NCBI GenBank assembly: GCA_947685225.1
Contig: CANTUV010000031.1
Span: 72,955,001-73,019,000 of the forward strand
Source: Garcia nutans
Lineage: Eukaryota; Streptophyta; Magnoliopsida; Malpighiales; Euphorbiaceae
Direction: 5' to 3'
DNA length: 64,000 nt
The first letter of the stretch is position 1; each line of letters begins with the position of its first letter. Both the position numbers and the translations under genes were made by a program. Positions 45,718-57,102 of the stretch are shown piece by piece. The notes beneath the pieces were generated by a model, which worked only from the letters and a program-made list of their open reading frames with translations, ran no database searches and was not told the DNA's origin.

Positions 45718-46965
45718 GTAGGTACAACAAAAAAATTGCAATTGAGAAAAAAATGTGCAAGTAGGTGTGTGTGGGTGTGTTATTATTGGTTTAAGAAAGG
45801 AAATTTAAAAGAAAAAAAAAAGAAGAAAAGAAAACGGAGAAAGAAAACACAGAGGAAGAGAGAGAGAGAGAAAGGAAATAGAGAAAAGAGAAGGAGAGAG
45901 AAGGGAGGAGGAAAAACGGCCGTGTTGATTTTGCCTTCAGACCAATGACCAGTAACATGCGCCGGCCTGAGGGAACCGTCGCCTAGAGACAAGTCGAACC
46001 CCATCAATTTCACTGTGATCGCCCGTCGAACGGATAAACAAATGATGTCGGATCGTAACTCCGGCAAGATTTACCAATCAATTTTCTGACCACTTTTTGA
46101 CTTCTTTTTCCGGCGACTCCGGTATTTTTGAGACCCTCTCGTTTTAACCTTCGATTTGATATATTAATTGCAAATTATAGATTAGTTTTGAAAATTTATA
46201 TAAAAATGTATATATATATATATATATATAACAAAAGTTTGAAATTAGTTTTAATTAATTAAATTTTTGATTTATTTAGAAATTTAGGATTTAATATTAT
46301 GATTAATTAGAAATGATAAAAATAAAATAAATTCTATATATAAAAAAGAGAAAATAATAAATATATAATTTAAAACAATATTAATATGTAAATAATTAGA
46401 TAAAAATAATAATTAGATAAATTTATGAAGTTATATGAATTTGGGAAATTTAGTTTTGATTTGGTGATTAATAAATTATATTTAAAAGAAAATAAATTAA
46501 AATAATGAAAACAATAAATAATAAGTATATATGTATTAAATTTAAAATGAAAATATTAATATAAAGTATGATTAAATATAATATGTGATTTGTAAATATT
46601 TATTAGTTTGATTTTAGTTAGAATAATTATTTAACTAAGAATAAGTTATTTTGCTAATTGATTTAGATTAATAATTTAAGATCTAATTATAGTTTATCGA
46701 ATTAATTAGTGATATTTAGATATAAATATAAATATAGGTATGAAGTTATTAATCAGAAGAAAATAAATAAATAATTTATTTATTTATTTTACACTTATTT
46801 CTTTTGTTATTAAATTATTATTTGTATAAGAGTTTTTAATTAAATTAGATTTGATTAATTAATTATTAAATGATTAAATTAAATGTAAACATATTTTTGA
46901 AGCTTATAAAATTAGTTATTTAAATTAAAAGAGCTAATATTACAACTATGAAATTAATGATTGAG

Positions 46966-47033
<68 letters not shown>

Positions 47034-47650
47034 TACTATTGTCAATATTACTACTATTTTAATTAATGCTTATAAGTTTACTTAAAGTTTATTTTAATAA
47101 TTACTATTGATATTATATTTAACATTTTATGTTAAACTTATTATAAATTAATATTAATATTTATAATGAAAATTAAACTAATAATGTTAAAATTTAAGTA
47201 GATAATAATATTATTAATAATTTTATTAAAGATAATTATTAGAAATTAAAATATAGATTTATAAAGTAAATAAATTATATATTATTATTATTAATATTAT
47301 AAAACTTAATAGAAACTTTTATAGTTAAATTAAAAGTAATTAAATAACTATCATCATTTAGTATTAGATTTAACATAAATTATTAAAATTTGAACAAAAC
47401 AATAAAATAATTATTTTTAACTACCTAAATAATATTATCATCATACTGTCAAAATTATTACTAATATAGGACATTTATAAAAAATAAAATATAAATAAAG
47501 TATTAAAACATAAATAAGATTATATATTAATATTATTAGTATTAATTAAGTTTAATATAAATTATTTTGGTCAAATTAAAGGTAGTTAAGTAATTAATTT
47601 AAGTAATAAATTAATCAAATAATGTTAATGTTTAGGTGAACATTATTAAT
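45576..47650 (+). repeat. Gypsy C 5' LTR (truncated)
   Basis: It matches 49495 to about 51540. It contains an (AAT)n tract (45669-45717), a purine-rich strand-biased tract (about 45800-45915), a GC-rich patch with AACGGCCGTG (about 45913-46110) and a long (ATT)n tract (about 46970-47032). Confidence 0.8.
46968..47033. repeat. (ATT)n microsatellite, about 22 units
   Basis: Perfect TTA/ATT repeat in the 5' LTR. At the same place the 3' LTR has three TTA units and about six TTG units (50880-50909). Confidence 0.9.
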
Positions 47651-48190
47651 TGAATTATCCTAATTATGATCTAGAACTTGTTGTAGTGGTTTTTACTTTA
47701 AAAGTTTAGAGGCATTATCTTTATGGAGAACGTGTTAGATATTCACTTACCAAAAAAGTTTGAAGTATCTTCTTTTTCAAAAGGAGTTGAGCTTGAGACA
47801 TAGACGATGGATTGAGTTGCTAAAGAATTATGATTGCACTATTGAGTATCACCCTAGGATGGCTAATGTGGTAGCTAATGCCCTAAGTCGAAAATCTCAT
47901 GGTGGTTTGTTTCATTTCAAAACTATAAGGCTTCCATTGTTATTAGATCTTCGATCATTGGGAGTGAATTTGAAGATGAATGATTCCAGAGCACTATTAG
48001 CAACTTTCAAAGTTAGACCGATCTTAGTAGAAAGAATTAGAGAAGCTTAATTTTTAGTTGAGGAAATGAAGAAGATCATTGATGGTGTAAAGGCAGGTAC
48101 TCATATAAACTATTCTATATAAGAAGATGGCACTTTGATGCTTGGTAGTAGATTGTATATGCCTAATGATGATACCTTAAAAAGAGAGAT
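47651..48190 (+). pseudogene. Gypsy C RNase H
   Basis: Starts abruptly at the deletion junction with NYPNYDLELVVVVFTLKV, then a stop, then RHYLYGER, the DHKSLKYL block (degenerate, around 47740-47765), QKELSLRHRRWIELLKNYDC, EYHPRMANVVANALSRKSHG and LATFKVRPILVERI. It is the C-terminal half of RNase H only. Confidence 0.82.
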
Positions 48191-49070
48191 AATGGAAGAA
48201 ACCCATTGTTCAGCCTACTCGATGCATCCAAGTAGTACTAAAATGTATCAAACAATTAAGGAGAATTATTAGTGAAAGTACATGAAAAAGGATGTAGCAG
48301 ATTTTATAGTAAAATGTTTAGTGCGCCAACAAGGTAAGGCATAACTTCAGCATCCTTCAGAACTTCTGCAACCTCTTTCGATTTCTGAATGGAAGTGAGA
48401 GCATATTACCATGGACTTTGTCTCTGAATTGCCTCATACCCAGCAGGGTCATGGTGTTGTTTGGGTAATCATGGACAAATTGACAAAATCATCTCACTTT
48501 ATGCCTATCAGGTTGGATTTCTCTTTAGATAAACTTGCAGAGATCTATGTGAAGGATATTGTGAGATTACATGGTGCTCCAGTATCCATAGTATTAGATA
48601 GGGATCCACGTTTTACTTTCAGATTTTAGCCTATTTTGTAAAATGCATTGGGCACAAAGGTGAAGTTCAACACTTCTTTTTATCCACAAACTGATGGTCA
48701 GTCGGAGTGCACCATTCAGATCTTTGAGGATATACTTAGAACTTGTGTTATGGAATTCAAAGGAAGCCGGGATATGCATTTAACATTGATGGAGTTTGCT
48801 TACAATAAGTTTCCATTCAAGTATTGGTATGGCACCTTATGAAACACTATATGGAAGAAAATGCAGAACTCAAATATGTTGAAATGAAGTTGGAGAAAGA
48901 GAATTAGTGGGTCCAAATTAGTTCAGATAACTACTAATAAAATTCAACTGATTAAAGACAGATTAAAAGTGCCATAAGATAGACAGAAGAGTTATGCAGA
49001 TTTGAAGAGGAAGGATATTGAGTATGATGTGGGAGATAAAGTATGTTTAAAAATCTCTCCATAAAAAGGT
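48191..49070 (+). pseudogene. Gypsy C integrase
   Basis: The HH-CC zinc region is partly readable (MEETHCSAYSMHPSSTKMYQ, VADFIVKCLVRQQGKA). The catalytic acids are in MDFVSELPHTQQGHGVVWVI, VSIVLDRDPRFTFRF and TDGQSECTIQIF, and the downstream MEFAYN block is followed by a frame change near 48830. Stops at about 48269, 48342, 48398 and 48627 disable it. Confidence 0.85.
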
Positions 49071-49480
49071 GTATTACGATTTGGTAAGCGTGGAAAGTTA
49101 AGCCCTCGGTTTATTGGGCCTTATGAGATTATGGAGAAAATCGGCCATGTTGCTTATAAACTTGCACTACCACCAGAATTATCTCAAATATATGATGTCT
49201 TTTATGTATCGATGTTGAGAAAGTACAGAAGTGATCATTCACATATACTCTAGAGACAACCAATAGAATTACTAGAAGATTTGATTTATGAGGAATAACC
49301 AGTTGCGATTTTAGCTTGAGAAGAAAAAGTCTTACGGAATAAGGTTATTCATTTAATGAAAGTCTTATGGAATAATCATTCAAGGAAAGAAGTAACTTGG
49401 GAGAGAGAAGAATATATGTTTGCTCAGTATCCTCATTTGTTTTCATCTACAAGCAGTGAAAAATTGGGAATGAATTTTCT
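49071..49480 (+). pseudogene. Gypsy C integrase tail with chromodomain-like end
   Basis: KLSPRFIGPYEIMEKIGHVA leads into LPPELSQIYDVFYVSMLRKY, then (after stops) a LRNKVIHLMKVLWNNHSRKE block and TWEREEYMFAQYPHLFSS. The same tail occurs in G1, so both belong to chromodomain-bearing gypsy lineages. Confidence 0.83.
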
Positions 49481-49494
49481 TAAGTGAGAAAAAA

Positions 49495-49568
49495 TGTAAT
49501 AACTTGTAAATAATAATATATAATAATAATAATAACAATAACAAATATTGGTTAAAAATGTGTTAAAA

Positions 49569-49621
<53 letters not shown>

Positions 49622-52600
49622 TAGGTGCAACAAAAAAAATAAAATGCAATTGGAAAAAAAACATGCAAGTATGTGAGAGTAGGTGTGTGTGGGTGTGTGT
49701 TATTATGGGTTTCAGAAAGGAAATTTAAAAGAAAACAAAAAAGAAGAAGAAAGAAAACGGAGAAAGAAAACACAGAGGAAGAGAGAGAGAGAGAGGGGAA
49801 ATAAAGAACAAAGAATGAGAGATAAGGGAGTAGGAAAAACGAAAGTGTTGATTTTGCCTTCCGACCGATGACCGGCAACACGCGCTGGCCAGGAAGAACT
49901 GCCGCCCAGAGACAAGTCGAATGCCATCAATTTCGCCGTGATAGGCCACCAGACGGGGACGCATGCGTCGTCGGATTGCAACTCCGACGAGATATTCCAA
50001 TAAACTTTTCGACCACTTTCCGTCTTCTTTTTCAGGCAACTCGAGTATTTTTGAGATCCACTTGTTTTAACCTTCGATTTGATATATTAATTGCAAATTA
50101 TAGATTAGTTTTTGAAAATTTATATATAAATGTGCATATATATAACAAAAAATTAAAATTTATTTAAATTAATTAAAATTTTAATTTATTTAGAAATGTA
50201 GGATTAAATATTATGATTAATTAGAAATGATTAAAATAAAATAAATTATGTATATAAAAAAGAGAAATAATAAATAATTAACTTAAAATAATATTAAAAA
50301 GTAAATAATTAGATAAATTTATGAAGTTATATGAATTTGAAAATTTTAGTTTTGATTAGGCGATTAATAAATTGTATTTAAAAGAAAATAAATTAAATTA
50401 ATGAAAATAAATAAATAATAAGTATATATGTATTAAATTTAAAATAAAAAAATATTATTATAAAGTACGATTAAATATAATATTTGACTTGTAAATATTT
50501 ATTAGTTTGTTTTGAGTCAGAATAATTATTTTCTAATTAATTATTTAATTAAGAATAAGTTATTTTACTAATTGATTTATACTAATAATTTAGGATCTAG
50601 TTATAGTTTATAGAATTAATTAGTGATATTTAGATATAAATACAACTATAGGTATGAAGTTGTCAATTAGAAGAAAACAAATAAATAGTTTATTTATTTA
50701 TTTTATACTTATTTCTTTTTTTATTAAATTATTATTTGTATAAGGATTTTTAATTAAATTAGATTGGATTAATTAATTATTAAATGACTAAATTAAGTGT
50801 AAACATATTTTTGAAGATTATAAAATTAGTTATTTAAATTAAAAGAGTTAATATTATAACTATAAAATTAATTATTAAGTTATTATTATTGTTGTTGTTG
50901 TTGTTGTTTACTATGATCAATATTACTACTGTTATAATTAATGCTTATAAGTTTACTTCAATTTTATTTTAATAATTACTATTGATACTATATTTAATAT
51001 TTTATGTTAAACTTATTATAAATCAATATTAATATTTATAATAGAAATAAAATTAATAATGTTAAATTTAAAGTAGATAATAATAATATTATTAATTTTA
51101 TTAAAGATAATTATTAGAAATTAAAATTTAGAATTATAAAGTAAATAAATTGCATATTATTATTAATATTATAAAACTAAATAGAAACTTATATAGTTAA
51201 ATTAAAAGTAATTAAATAACTATCATCATTTAATATTAAATTTAACATAAATTAATTTAATTTGAAAAAATTAATTAAAGAATTATTTTTAACTACTTAA
51301 ATAATGTTATTATTATACTATCAAAATTATAACTTTAATATAGGAGATTTCTAGAAAATAAAATATAAATAAAGTATTAAAAAGTAAATAAGATTGTATA
51401 TTAATATTATTAGTATTAATTAAGCTTAATATAAATTATTTTAGTCAAATTAAAGGTAGTTAAGTAATTAATTTAAACAATAAGAATTAATCAAATAATG
51501 TTATTAATTATGACTATAGTGAATATTTTAAAATATGATAAATAAGAAAAATTAAAGTAAGTGATATTATTTTAATAATTCTTATTATAAACATTATTAT
51601 AAACACCAACTTATTTTGAAAATTAAGTCAAATAAATTTTAAATATATGAAATAAAAAAATGAATAAGGTTGTATTTTATGTCAAAGATTAGATAAATAA
51701 TTAAAAATAAAATAAAATTTAGAAATTTAGAAATTTTCATTACTAAATTATTGAAATAAATAAACTAAATTTAGATAATATTTAATAAATTTTGATATTC
51801 AAAAATATATTAAATTATTAAAATATTATTTAGATTATAATTAATTTAAAAATTAGATAATACTCATTGAAGTTTTAGCTTAGAAATTTTAAGGAATACT
51901 GATTTACAGAAATTTTGCTAGAATTTAAGGATTATACCCACACGTTATATTCATAGCATACTTTCACAGTAATTAATAAAATTTATGTTATAAATTAAAT
52001 TAAATATTATTTTTATACTATTAGGAGCAAATCCAACAGTAATTATAGAATACCAAAGGGTTTCTATTGGTTAAGTGAGCATAATCTCTGATTTAGGAGA
52101 GTGAGTAAATATGTAACATTATATTTATAAAGTATATATATATATATGATTTTGAGAAAAGAATTTAAAAAATTCAAAATAATGACTTATTTTTAATGAT
52201 ATTTTTTTCTTATAAATTGAGAATAAACAATGGTAGTTTTGTTTTTTATATAGGCTGATTGATTATATTGTGCTAAATAAATGATTTATATATACTCTTA
52301 TTATAAACCTACATGATCATACCTTGATGATGGATGCTATATAAATTTAATGATATCATAAATTTACTTTTTGGTCGGAGTAATTATTCTGCATATGTAT
52401 ATTAAAGTTATTTCTTCTTGAGCTTGTGAGGTAAGTAATCATGCGCCATTGGATTAAAGATGGATCAGTAAAAAATTATATTTGAGTGTATATAAAAGAT
52501 GATTGATTTGAGTTATTTCTGAATTTTTTGAGAACTATGAAATTAATTGATATTAAATTATATTTAACAAACTGAGCTACAAATAATGTTTATATATATA

Positions 52601-52990
52601 TATATATATTATGTCTTAGTAAACCTTATTTGTTCTCCATTTTTTATATATTTATCTATTAACTAAGTGGTTGGACTCACTTTTTTATTATATAAATATT
52701 TCAGATCTTGAAGGATAAGCTGGTATAATCCCTATATTATATTTCTATCAGCGAGTAAAAAATGTTGGGTCAATATTTTAGTACTTATTGTTTGATTTTA
52801 TTTAAAGATTATTTATATTATTGTGTTAGATAATAATAAAGATGTATTTAAGAATATTATTATCTATTGGATAATGCCAATTTGAGTATTTGAAGAATAT
52901 TAAGTAATTTAATTATGAGTGTTAATCTTATAGTAAATGTTAAATTATGTGATAAGTTTGCCCTTAAGATTAAGAGAATGAAGTTTGATA
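49495..52990 (+). repeat. Gypsy C 3' LTR (about 3.5 kb)
   Basis: It begins TGTAATAACTT after a purine-rich GTGAGAAAAAA tract. It carries an (AAT)n tract (about 49570-49620), the purine tract (about 49700-49830) and a GC-rich patch (about 49850-50040). The rest is very AT-rich spacer-like sequence without coding signal. The right end at 52990 is set by the TTTTG duplication. Confidence 0.78.
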
Positions 52991-52995
52991 TTTTG

Positions 52996-53400
52996 AAATT
53001 GAGATTAAAAAAAAAAAGGTAACATGTTATGGAGATATATTTTTATATGAAATATAATTTTCAATTGGAAAAGACAATGTATGAGATGTACGATAATCTT
53101 TAAATCTAACAGAAGGATAATGGATGCAAGTAGACTTGCGTAAAAGTTGTTCAGGTTGAGCCACATAGTTTTGAATTTCTTCATCATAAAGTGAACTTAA
53201 GTTTTCTTGATGTCTTTCATCTCCTTGAGTACAATGTTCATCACCAGCCTCATTATTGTGTTCATTCTCATTGTGATTATTTTTATTTGGTTCAAGAAAT
53301 TCTATAATGGGAATTAATGACATTTTTTTGGTACTTACCTTCTAAAGTCTCCTCCACTATTTCATCCTTACAGGTTTTCTGAAAAAAAAAAGGCTTAGTT
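52996..53400 (-). pseudogene. Copia A integrase-RT linker
   Basis: The linker reads MSLIPIIEFLEPNKNNHNEN, an acidic Asn/Glu-rich stretch, then LLRKSTCIHYPSVRFKDYRT and SHTLSFPIENYIS. The next residues shift frame near 53030 and continue to the gypsy C insertion. The block before FKDY is the usual RxSxRxRxPP...KDY motif that precedes RT in copia polyproteins. Confidence 0.8.
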
Positions 53401-54010
53401 TCAAGGAAATAGACATCTCTTGAAATATGCATCTTTTCTATTTAAGATTAAAGCATTTGTAACCCTTTTTTTTATTGAAGAATAGCCAAGAAAAATACAC
53501 TTTTTAGAGCTTTATCAAATTTATCTTTTATATATATTTTTATATATATAATGTGAATGAAACATGTGCAATTAAAGACATGCAAATGAGATAAATTAAT
53601 TTTTCTGCCTTCCAAAATTTCAAGTGGTGATTTATTATTTGAGATCTTTCTAGGAAGTTGATTAATCAAATAACAAGATGTTAGAACTATATTAGACCAA
53701 TAGATTTTTGGGACATTCATGTGAAACATCAAGGCTCTTGTGACAAATATCTATTTTTCTTTTTAGCTATCACATTTTGTTGTGGAGTGTAAAATTGTTA
53801 TTATCTTATTCTACCAATATTAGTCTTAAGAATTTTAATTTTAGCATTATAGTGATTTGATATTAATTTTACAAACTCTTCAAAAATTGAAAAAACCCCA
53901 CTTTTCATTTTTAATAAATAAATCCAATTTGCACAAAAATTGTGATCAATAAGAGTGACAATATTTAAAATCGTCATGAGAAACTGATGGAGATGTCCGC
54001 ACATTAGAAT
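53401..54010 (-). pseudogene. Copia A integrase
   Basis: The core is readable as IVTLIDHNFCANWIYLLKMK, FEEFVKLISNHYNAKIKILK and TNIG (54004-53801). After a break comes MNVPKIYWSNIVLTSCYLIN, QLPRKISNNKSPLEILEGRK and LSHLHVFNCTCFIHI (53732-53472). The acidic triad is only partly preserved. Confidence 0.8.
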
Positions 54011-54594
54011 GAATTAAACTAAAAGGTTCTTCCATGTTATTTATGGAGGATTGAAAAGGAAGTCTAGTTAATTTAGAAATCTGCAAGTCTCACATTCATG
54101 TGAATCTAATTCCAATGGTGGGTATTGATATGTTTAAAATAGGGGATAGCCCAACCTCCAATGATTTGATTCATTGATTTTTTGTAATCTGGTTGCTAGT
54201 GCTTTACCCTTCTTATTTAGAATATAAAATCCTCGCCAATTTCTTCCTTCACCAATCTTCTTCCATGTGATTTGATCCTAAAATGTTGCAGAATTAGGAG
54301 AAAAAATAACATCACAATTTAGTTATCTAGTGATTTTGCTAACTAATAGCAAATTTGAGGAGAATGATTGAATATAAAAAAAACATCAGACTGCTGATGT
54401 TCATGAAAAAATATGCTTTTGCAATACCTTGAATAGGTACTAAGGAATCATTAGCAGTAGAAACAGACTGCTTATCATTTATTTTTCTAGGTTTAACAAA
54501 CAGTTTAGCTTACCAGTCAGGTGTTCATTTGTACCTGAATCAATTATCCAAGTTGTTTCATTCAAGAAAGAAGATTAGAAGGCATGTGGATTGT
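54011..54594 (-). pseudogene. Copia A protease and gag-pre-integrase
   Basis: The active-site strand TTWIIDSGTNEHLTG is readable near 54560-54515 (Asp-Ser-Gly intact). LLLVSKITR and FYILNKKGKALATRL-like segments lead to a HWRLGYP block near 54150 and a HECETCR zinc-site remnant near 54095. Several stops. Confidence 0.75.
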
Positions 54595-54852
54595 CTAACA
54601 AATAACTGGAAAGGACATGGATATTACCATTTTCTTTAGCAGGAAAATCTGATTTGAAGATGTAGAAAGAGACTTGCTTAGCTGTTGGATGAGTTGTTGT
54701 GCTAGCATCTCAACAGATGTATTAGTAGTAGCCACATGAGTAACAGGCTTGTCATCTTTATTTTTTTCTTTTTGGGGTCTGAGATGAGGGTGAAGGATCC
54801 AACATTTGTCTTTAAAGTGTCCAATGCTATCACAATGATCACACTTCATGGA
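54595..54852 (-). pseudogene. Copia A zinc knuckle (left of copia B)
   Basis: The CCHC knuckle CDHCDSIGHFKDKC is intact (CX2CX4HX4C) at about 54843-54800. It is followed by HPHLRPQKEKNKDDKPVTHV and a Gln/Ser-rich tail. Copia B interrupts the protein just before this knuckle; the upstream half is at 57103-57283. Confidence 0.85.
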
Positions 54853-54857
54853 ATTTC

Positions 54858-55063
54858 TGTCAGAATAAGGAAACAGAAGCTGGGAATCAGAATTAAATTC
54901 ATCATATCCCTAATTACCAGCAAAAAGATATCCTGCATTAAGGAGAAAATCCCAATTAGTCTTCCTTTCCTATTATTATCTTTCCATAAACATATTGTAA
55001 AATGAGTATAAATACTCTTGTAATACTGTTTATAAAAATTAATTCATACAATTCTTTCTAACA
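54858..55063 (+). repeat. Copia B 5' LTR (206 bp)
   Basis: TG...CA ends, a GAGTATAAATACTC TATA-like region near 55003, followed directly by the primer-binding site. Confidence 0.93.
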
Positions 55064-55075
55064 TGGTATCAGAGC
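55064..55075 (+). promoter_or_regulatory. Copia B primer-binding site
   Basis: TGGTATCAGAGC directly after the LTR, complementary to initiator methionine tRNA. Confidence 0.93.
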
Positions 55076-55156
55076 AAGGTTTATTTGGCCAAAACTGACC
55101 TCAGAATATAAGCTCATCATCTACCCTTACCTCTTCTTTTACCCAGAACCAGGAAC

Positions 55157-56947
55157 ATGTCAGATAATGACAGTGTTCATAACTCAAACCTCTCCGATGA
55201 TGACCTAACTATCAGATTAGCTAACCTGTTAAAACATGGCATTAGCACCCAGAATCACAAAAAAACCATTTCAGATAATTTAACCATCAACATCAAATTG
55301 AATAGCCAAAATTATGCATTATGGTCACGAATGATTAAAGTAGCTATTGGAGGCAAATCGAAAAAGCTACTAAGTCATATTACTGGTGTTCCTTCACCTC
55401 CAAAGTTTGGAGATCCAGAATTCGAAAAATGGGAGCAAGATGACTTGGTTGTTTTTTCGTGGTTGATTCAGAATATAGAACCACAGTTAGCTAATAACCT
55501 CACAGAGTATCCCACAGCCAAAGATTTATGGAATGCTCTGGTGGTTACGTACAGCAGCGGCAGAGATAAATTACAAGTGTTCGATTTACATACTAGAGAA
55601 AATGGGATGAAACAGGGTACTGAAACTCTAGAGGATTTCTGGCTCACCATGCAAGGAATTTGGGGAGAGATTGATCGTAGAGAACCGAATCCAATGACAT
55701 GTGCCTCAGATATTGCAACCTACAACAATATTAGGCAAGAACAGAAGCTTTTTCAATTTCTTAATGGAATTGATCATCAATATGACCAAATCAAAAGAGA
55801 GGTGCTTCGGATGGAGCCTCTTCCCTCAGCTGAAGCCGCCTACGCAGCCGTTTGGAAGGAAGTGGCTCGCCTGAACATTTTGGGTCCGTCGGCAAACTCT
55901 TCATCACAGGGCATAGGCGGCAGTTTAAACATCATCGGGAAAACTAAGGCAGTGGGTTTAGTGTCGCGAAGCCAGAAACGATCAGATCCAAAGGCTGAAG
56001 GATCATCATCTCATTTCGATAAATCGAAGCTCAAGTGCTCTCACTGTGGGCAGAGCAAACACACAAAAGAACAATGCTTCCAGATTATTGGGTATCCCGA
56101 GTGGTGGAACGAGTCACACCGAAACAAGGCAACTATGGCAGCAAAGAATGGTGGCAAAGCAGTCGCCGCCGTGGGCAACTCAAAAGCTACCAGCAGCGGC
56201 GACGGGCAAGAGGAGGGAGGAGTGTTCGGGTTGATGGCGGCTGGACTAGAGAGAAATGAAGAGAACAGCAACATAAGAGGTAAAGGGTTTGAGAATTTTA
56301 TCTCAAGCCCTTTCTTTCTTGAATCTAAATTAAAAGGCACCTCTAGTTCTATTTTTTCTAAAAATTGCCCCTATATTTTTAATAATTGCGATCAGACCAT
56401 AGAACTTCAAAAACAATGCAGACAGAACCCAGATATTTTTCAAAAATATGAAAGTGACCCAGAAAAAATTGCTTATGCAAATATTGCCCAGAAACAAGAA
56501 AATAAAGATAGTCGCTGGATTTTTGATTGTGGTGCCACTGACACCATGACTTTTGAAGCCACAGATATTATAACACCATCAAGACCCATTAAAACACATG
56601 TTAAAACTGCCAATGGTGGGGTGGCTACAGTAGAAGGAGCAGGAACTGTTGAAATTTCATCCACACTGAAGATTAATAATTGCTTATATATCCCCTCGCT
56701 GTCTCACAAATTACTCTCCATTAGTCATGTGACCAAGGAATTGAACTGCACTGTATTAATGACTCCTACCTTTTGTCTTTTACAGGATATCAGGACAGGG
56801 AAGATCATTGGACGTGGCACTGAGCATCATGGATTGTATTATGTGGATGAAATGATTCAAAATGGGACTGTGATGCTGGCTCACGGAACTACATATCGAG
56901 AGGGAAACAGAAGCTGGGAATCAGAATTAAATTCATCATATCCCTAA
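55157..56947 (+). CDS. Copia B gag-protease polyprotein (596 aa, uninterrupted)
   Basis: The ATG at 55157 is the first after the leader. Gag: a UBN2-type N-terminus with IKLNSQNYALWSRMIKVAIG (about residues 49-68) and a central TYSSGRDKLQVFDLH block. Then a zinc knuckle CSHCGQSKHTKEQC at 294-307 followed by FQIIGYPEWW, and a basic Ala/Lys-rich stretch. The aspartic protease begins at RWIFDCGATDTM with the active Asp at 457; here D-C-G-A replaces the common D-S-G-A. YIPSLSHKLLSISHV closes the fold. The pre-integrase start (GRGTEHHGLYYVDEM) is cut by the deletion, and the last residues are encoded in the 3' LTR. No frameshift or stop occurs, so gag could still be expressed. Whether Cys instead of Ser permits catalysis is unknown. 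Confidence 0.9.
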   Translation: MSDNDSVHNSNLSDDDLTIRLANLLKHGISTQNHKKTISDNLTINIKLNSQNYALWSRMIKVAIGGKSKKLLSHITGVPSPPKFGDPEFEKWEQDDLVVFSWLIQNIEPQLANNLTEYPTAKDLWNALVVTYSSGRDKLQVFDLHTRENGMKQGTETLEDFWLTMQGIWGEIDRREPNPMTCASDIATYNNIRQEQKLFQFLNGIDHQYDQIKREVLRMEPLPSAEAAYAAVWKEVARLNILGPSANSSSQGIGGSLNIIGKTKAVGLVSRSQKRSDPKAEGSSSHFDKSKLKCSHCGQSKHTKEQCFQIIGYPEWWNESHRNKATMAAKNGGKAVAAVGNSKATSSGDGQEEGGVFGLMAAGLERNEENSNIRGKGFENFISSPFFLESKLKGTSSSIFSKNCPYIFNNCDQTIELQKQCRQNPDIFQKYESDPEKIAYANIAQKQENKDSRWIFDCGATDTMTFEATDIITPSRPIKTHVKTANGGVATVEGAGTVEISSTLKINNCLYIPSLSHKLLSISHVTKELNCTVLMTPTFCLLQDIRTGKIIGRGTEHHGLYYVDEMIQNGTVMLAHGTTYREGNRSWESELNSSYP

Positions 56948-57097
56948 TTACCAGCAAAAAGATATCTTACATTAAGGAGAAAATCCCAATTAGTCTTCCT
57001 TTCCTATTATTATCTTTCCATAAACATATTGTAAAATGAGTATAAATACTCTTATAATACTGTTTATAAAAATGAATTCATACAATTCTTTCTAACA
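56903..57097 (+). repeat. Copia B 3' LTR, 5'-truncated (195 bp)
   Basis: Aligns with 54869-55063. The first 11 bases of the LTR are missing at the deletion junction. Confidence 0.92.
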
Positions 57098-57102
57098 ATT
57101 TC

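Larger units (their letters stand above)
45576..52990 (+). mobile_element. Gypsy C: deleted Ty3/gypsy chromovirus inside copia A
   Basis: It is inserted in the copia A linker with target duplication TTTTG (45571-45575 and 52991-52995); after removing it, the copia linker runs in frame into the RT start. Its 3' LTR is about 3.5 kb (49495-52990, starting TGTAATAACTT). The 5' LTR keeps the first ~2.07 kb and then jumps, near 47650, straight into RNase H. The end of the 5' LTR, primer site, gag, protease and most of RT are deleted. RNase H, integrase and a chromodomain-like tail remain on the plus strand, with stops. The right LTR end reads GATA and not the usual CA, so it is slightly mutated. 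Confidence 0.82.
54858..57097 (+). mobile_element. Copia B: young gag-protease-only copia element
   Basis: It has a 5' LTR 54858-55063 (TGTCAG...AACA), a primer-binding site, one long gag-protease frame, and a 3' LTR 56903-57097 that lacks the first 11 bases of the 5' copy. The target duplication ATTTC lies at 54853-54857 and 57098-57102. Pol (integrase, RT, RNase H), the polypurine tract and the 3' LTR start were removed by one deletion with its junction at GGAAACAG. LTR differences are about 4 in 195, so it is fairly recent. It sits in the zinc-knuckle region of copia A. Confidence 0.93.

Noticed and set aside
45649..45948. Frame with poly-Asn followed by a Lys/Arg-rich stretch
   Set aside because: It arises from the (AAT)n and purine tracts of the gypsy C LTR.
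49433..49881. Minus-strand frames rich in Tyr and Ile
   Set aside because: They come from the (AAT)n microsatellite and purine tract of the 3' LTR.
55157..56947. 596-codon frame considered as a host gene
   Set aside because: The gag UBN2-type motif, zinc knuckle, retroviral-type protease and flanking LTRs with PBS and TSD show that it is copia B.
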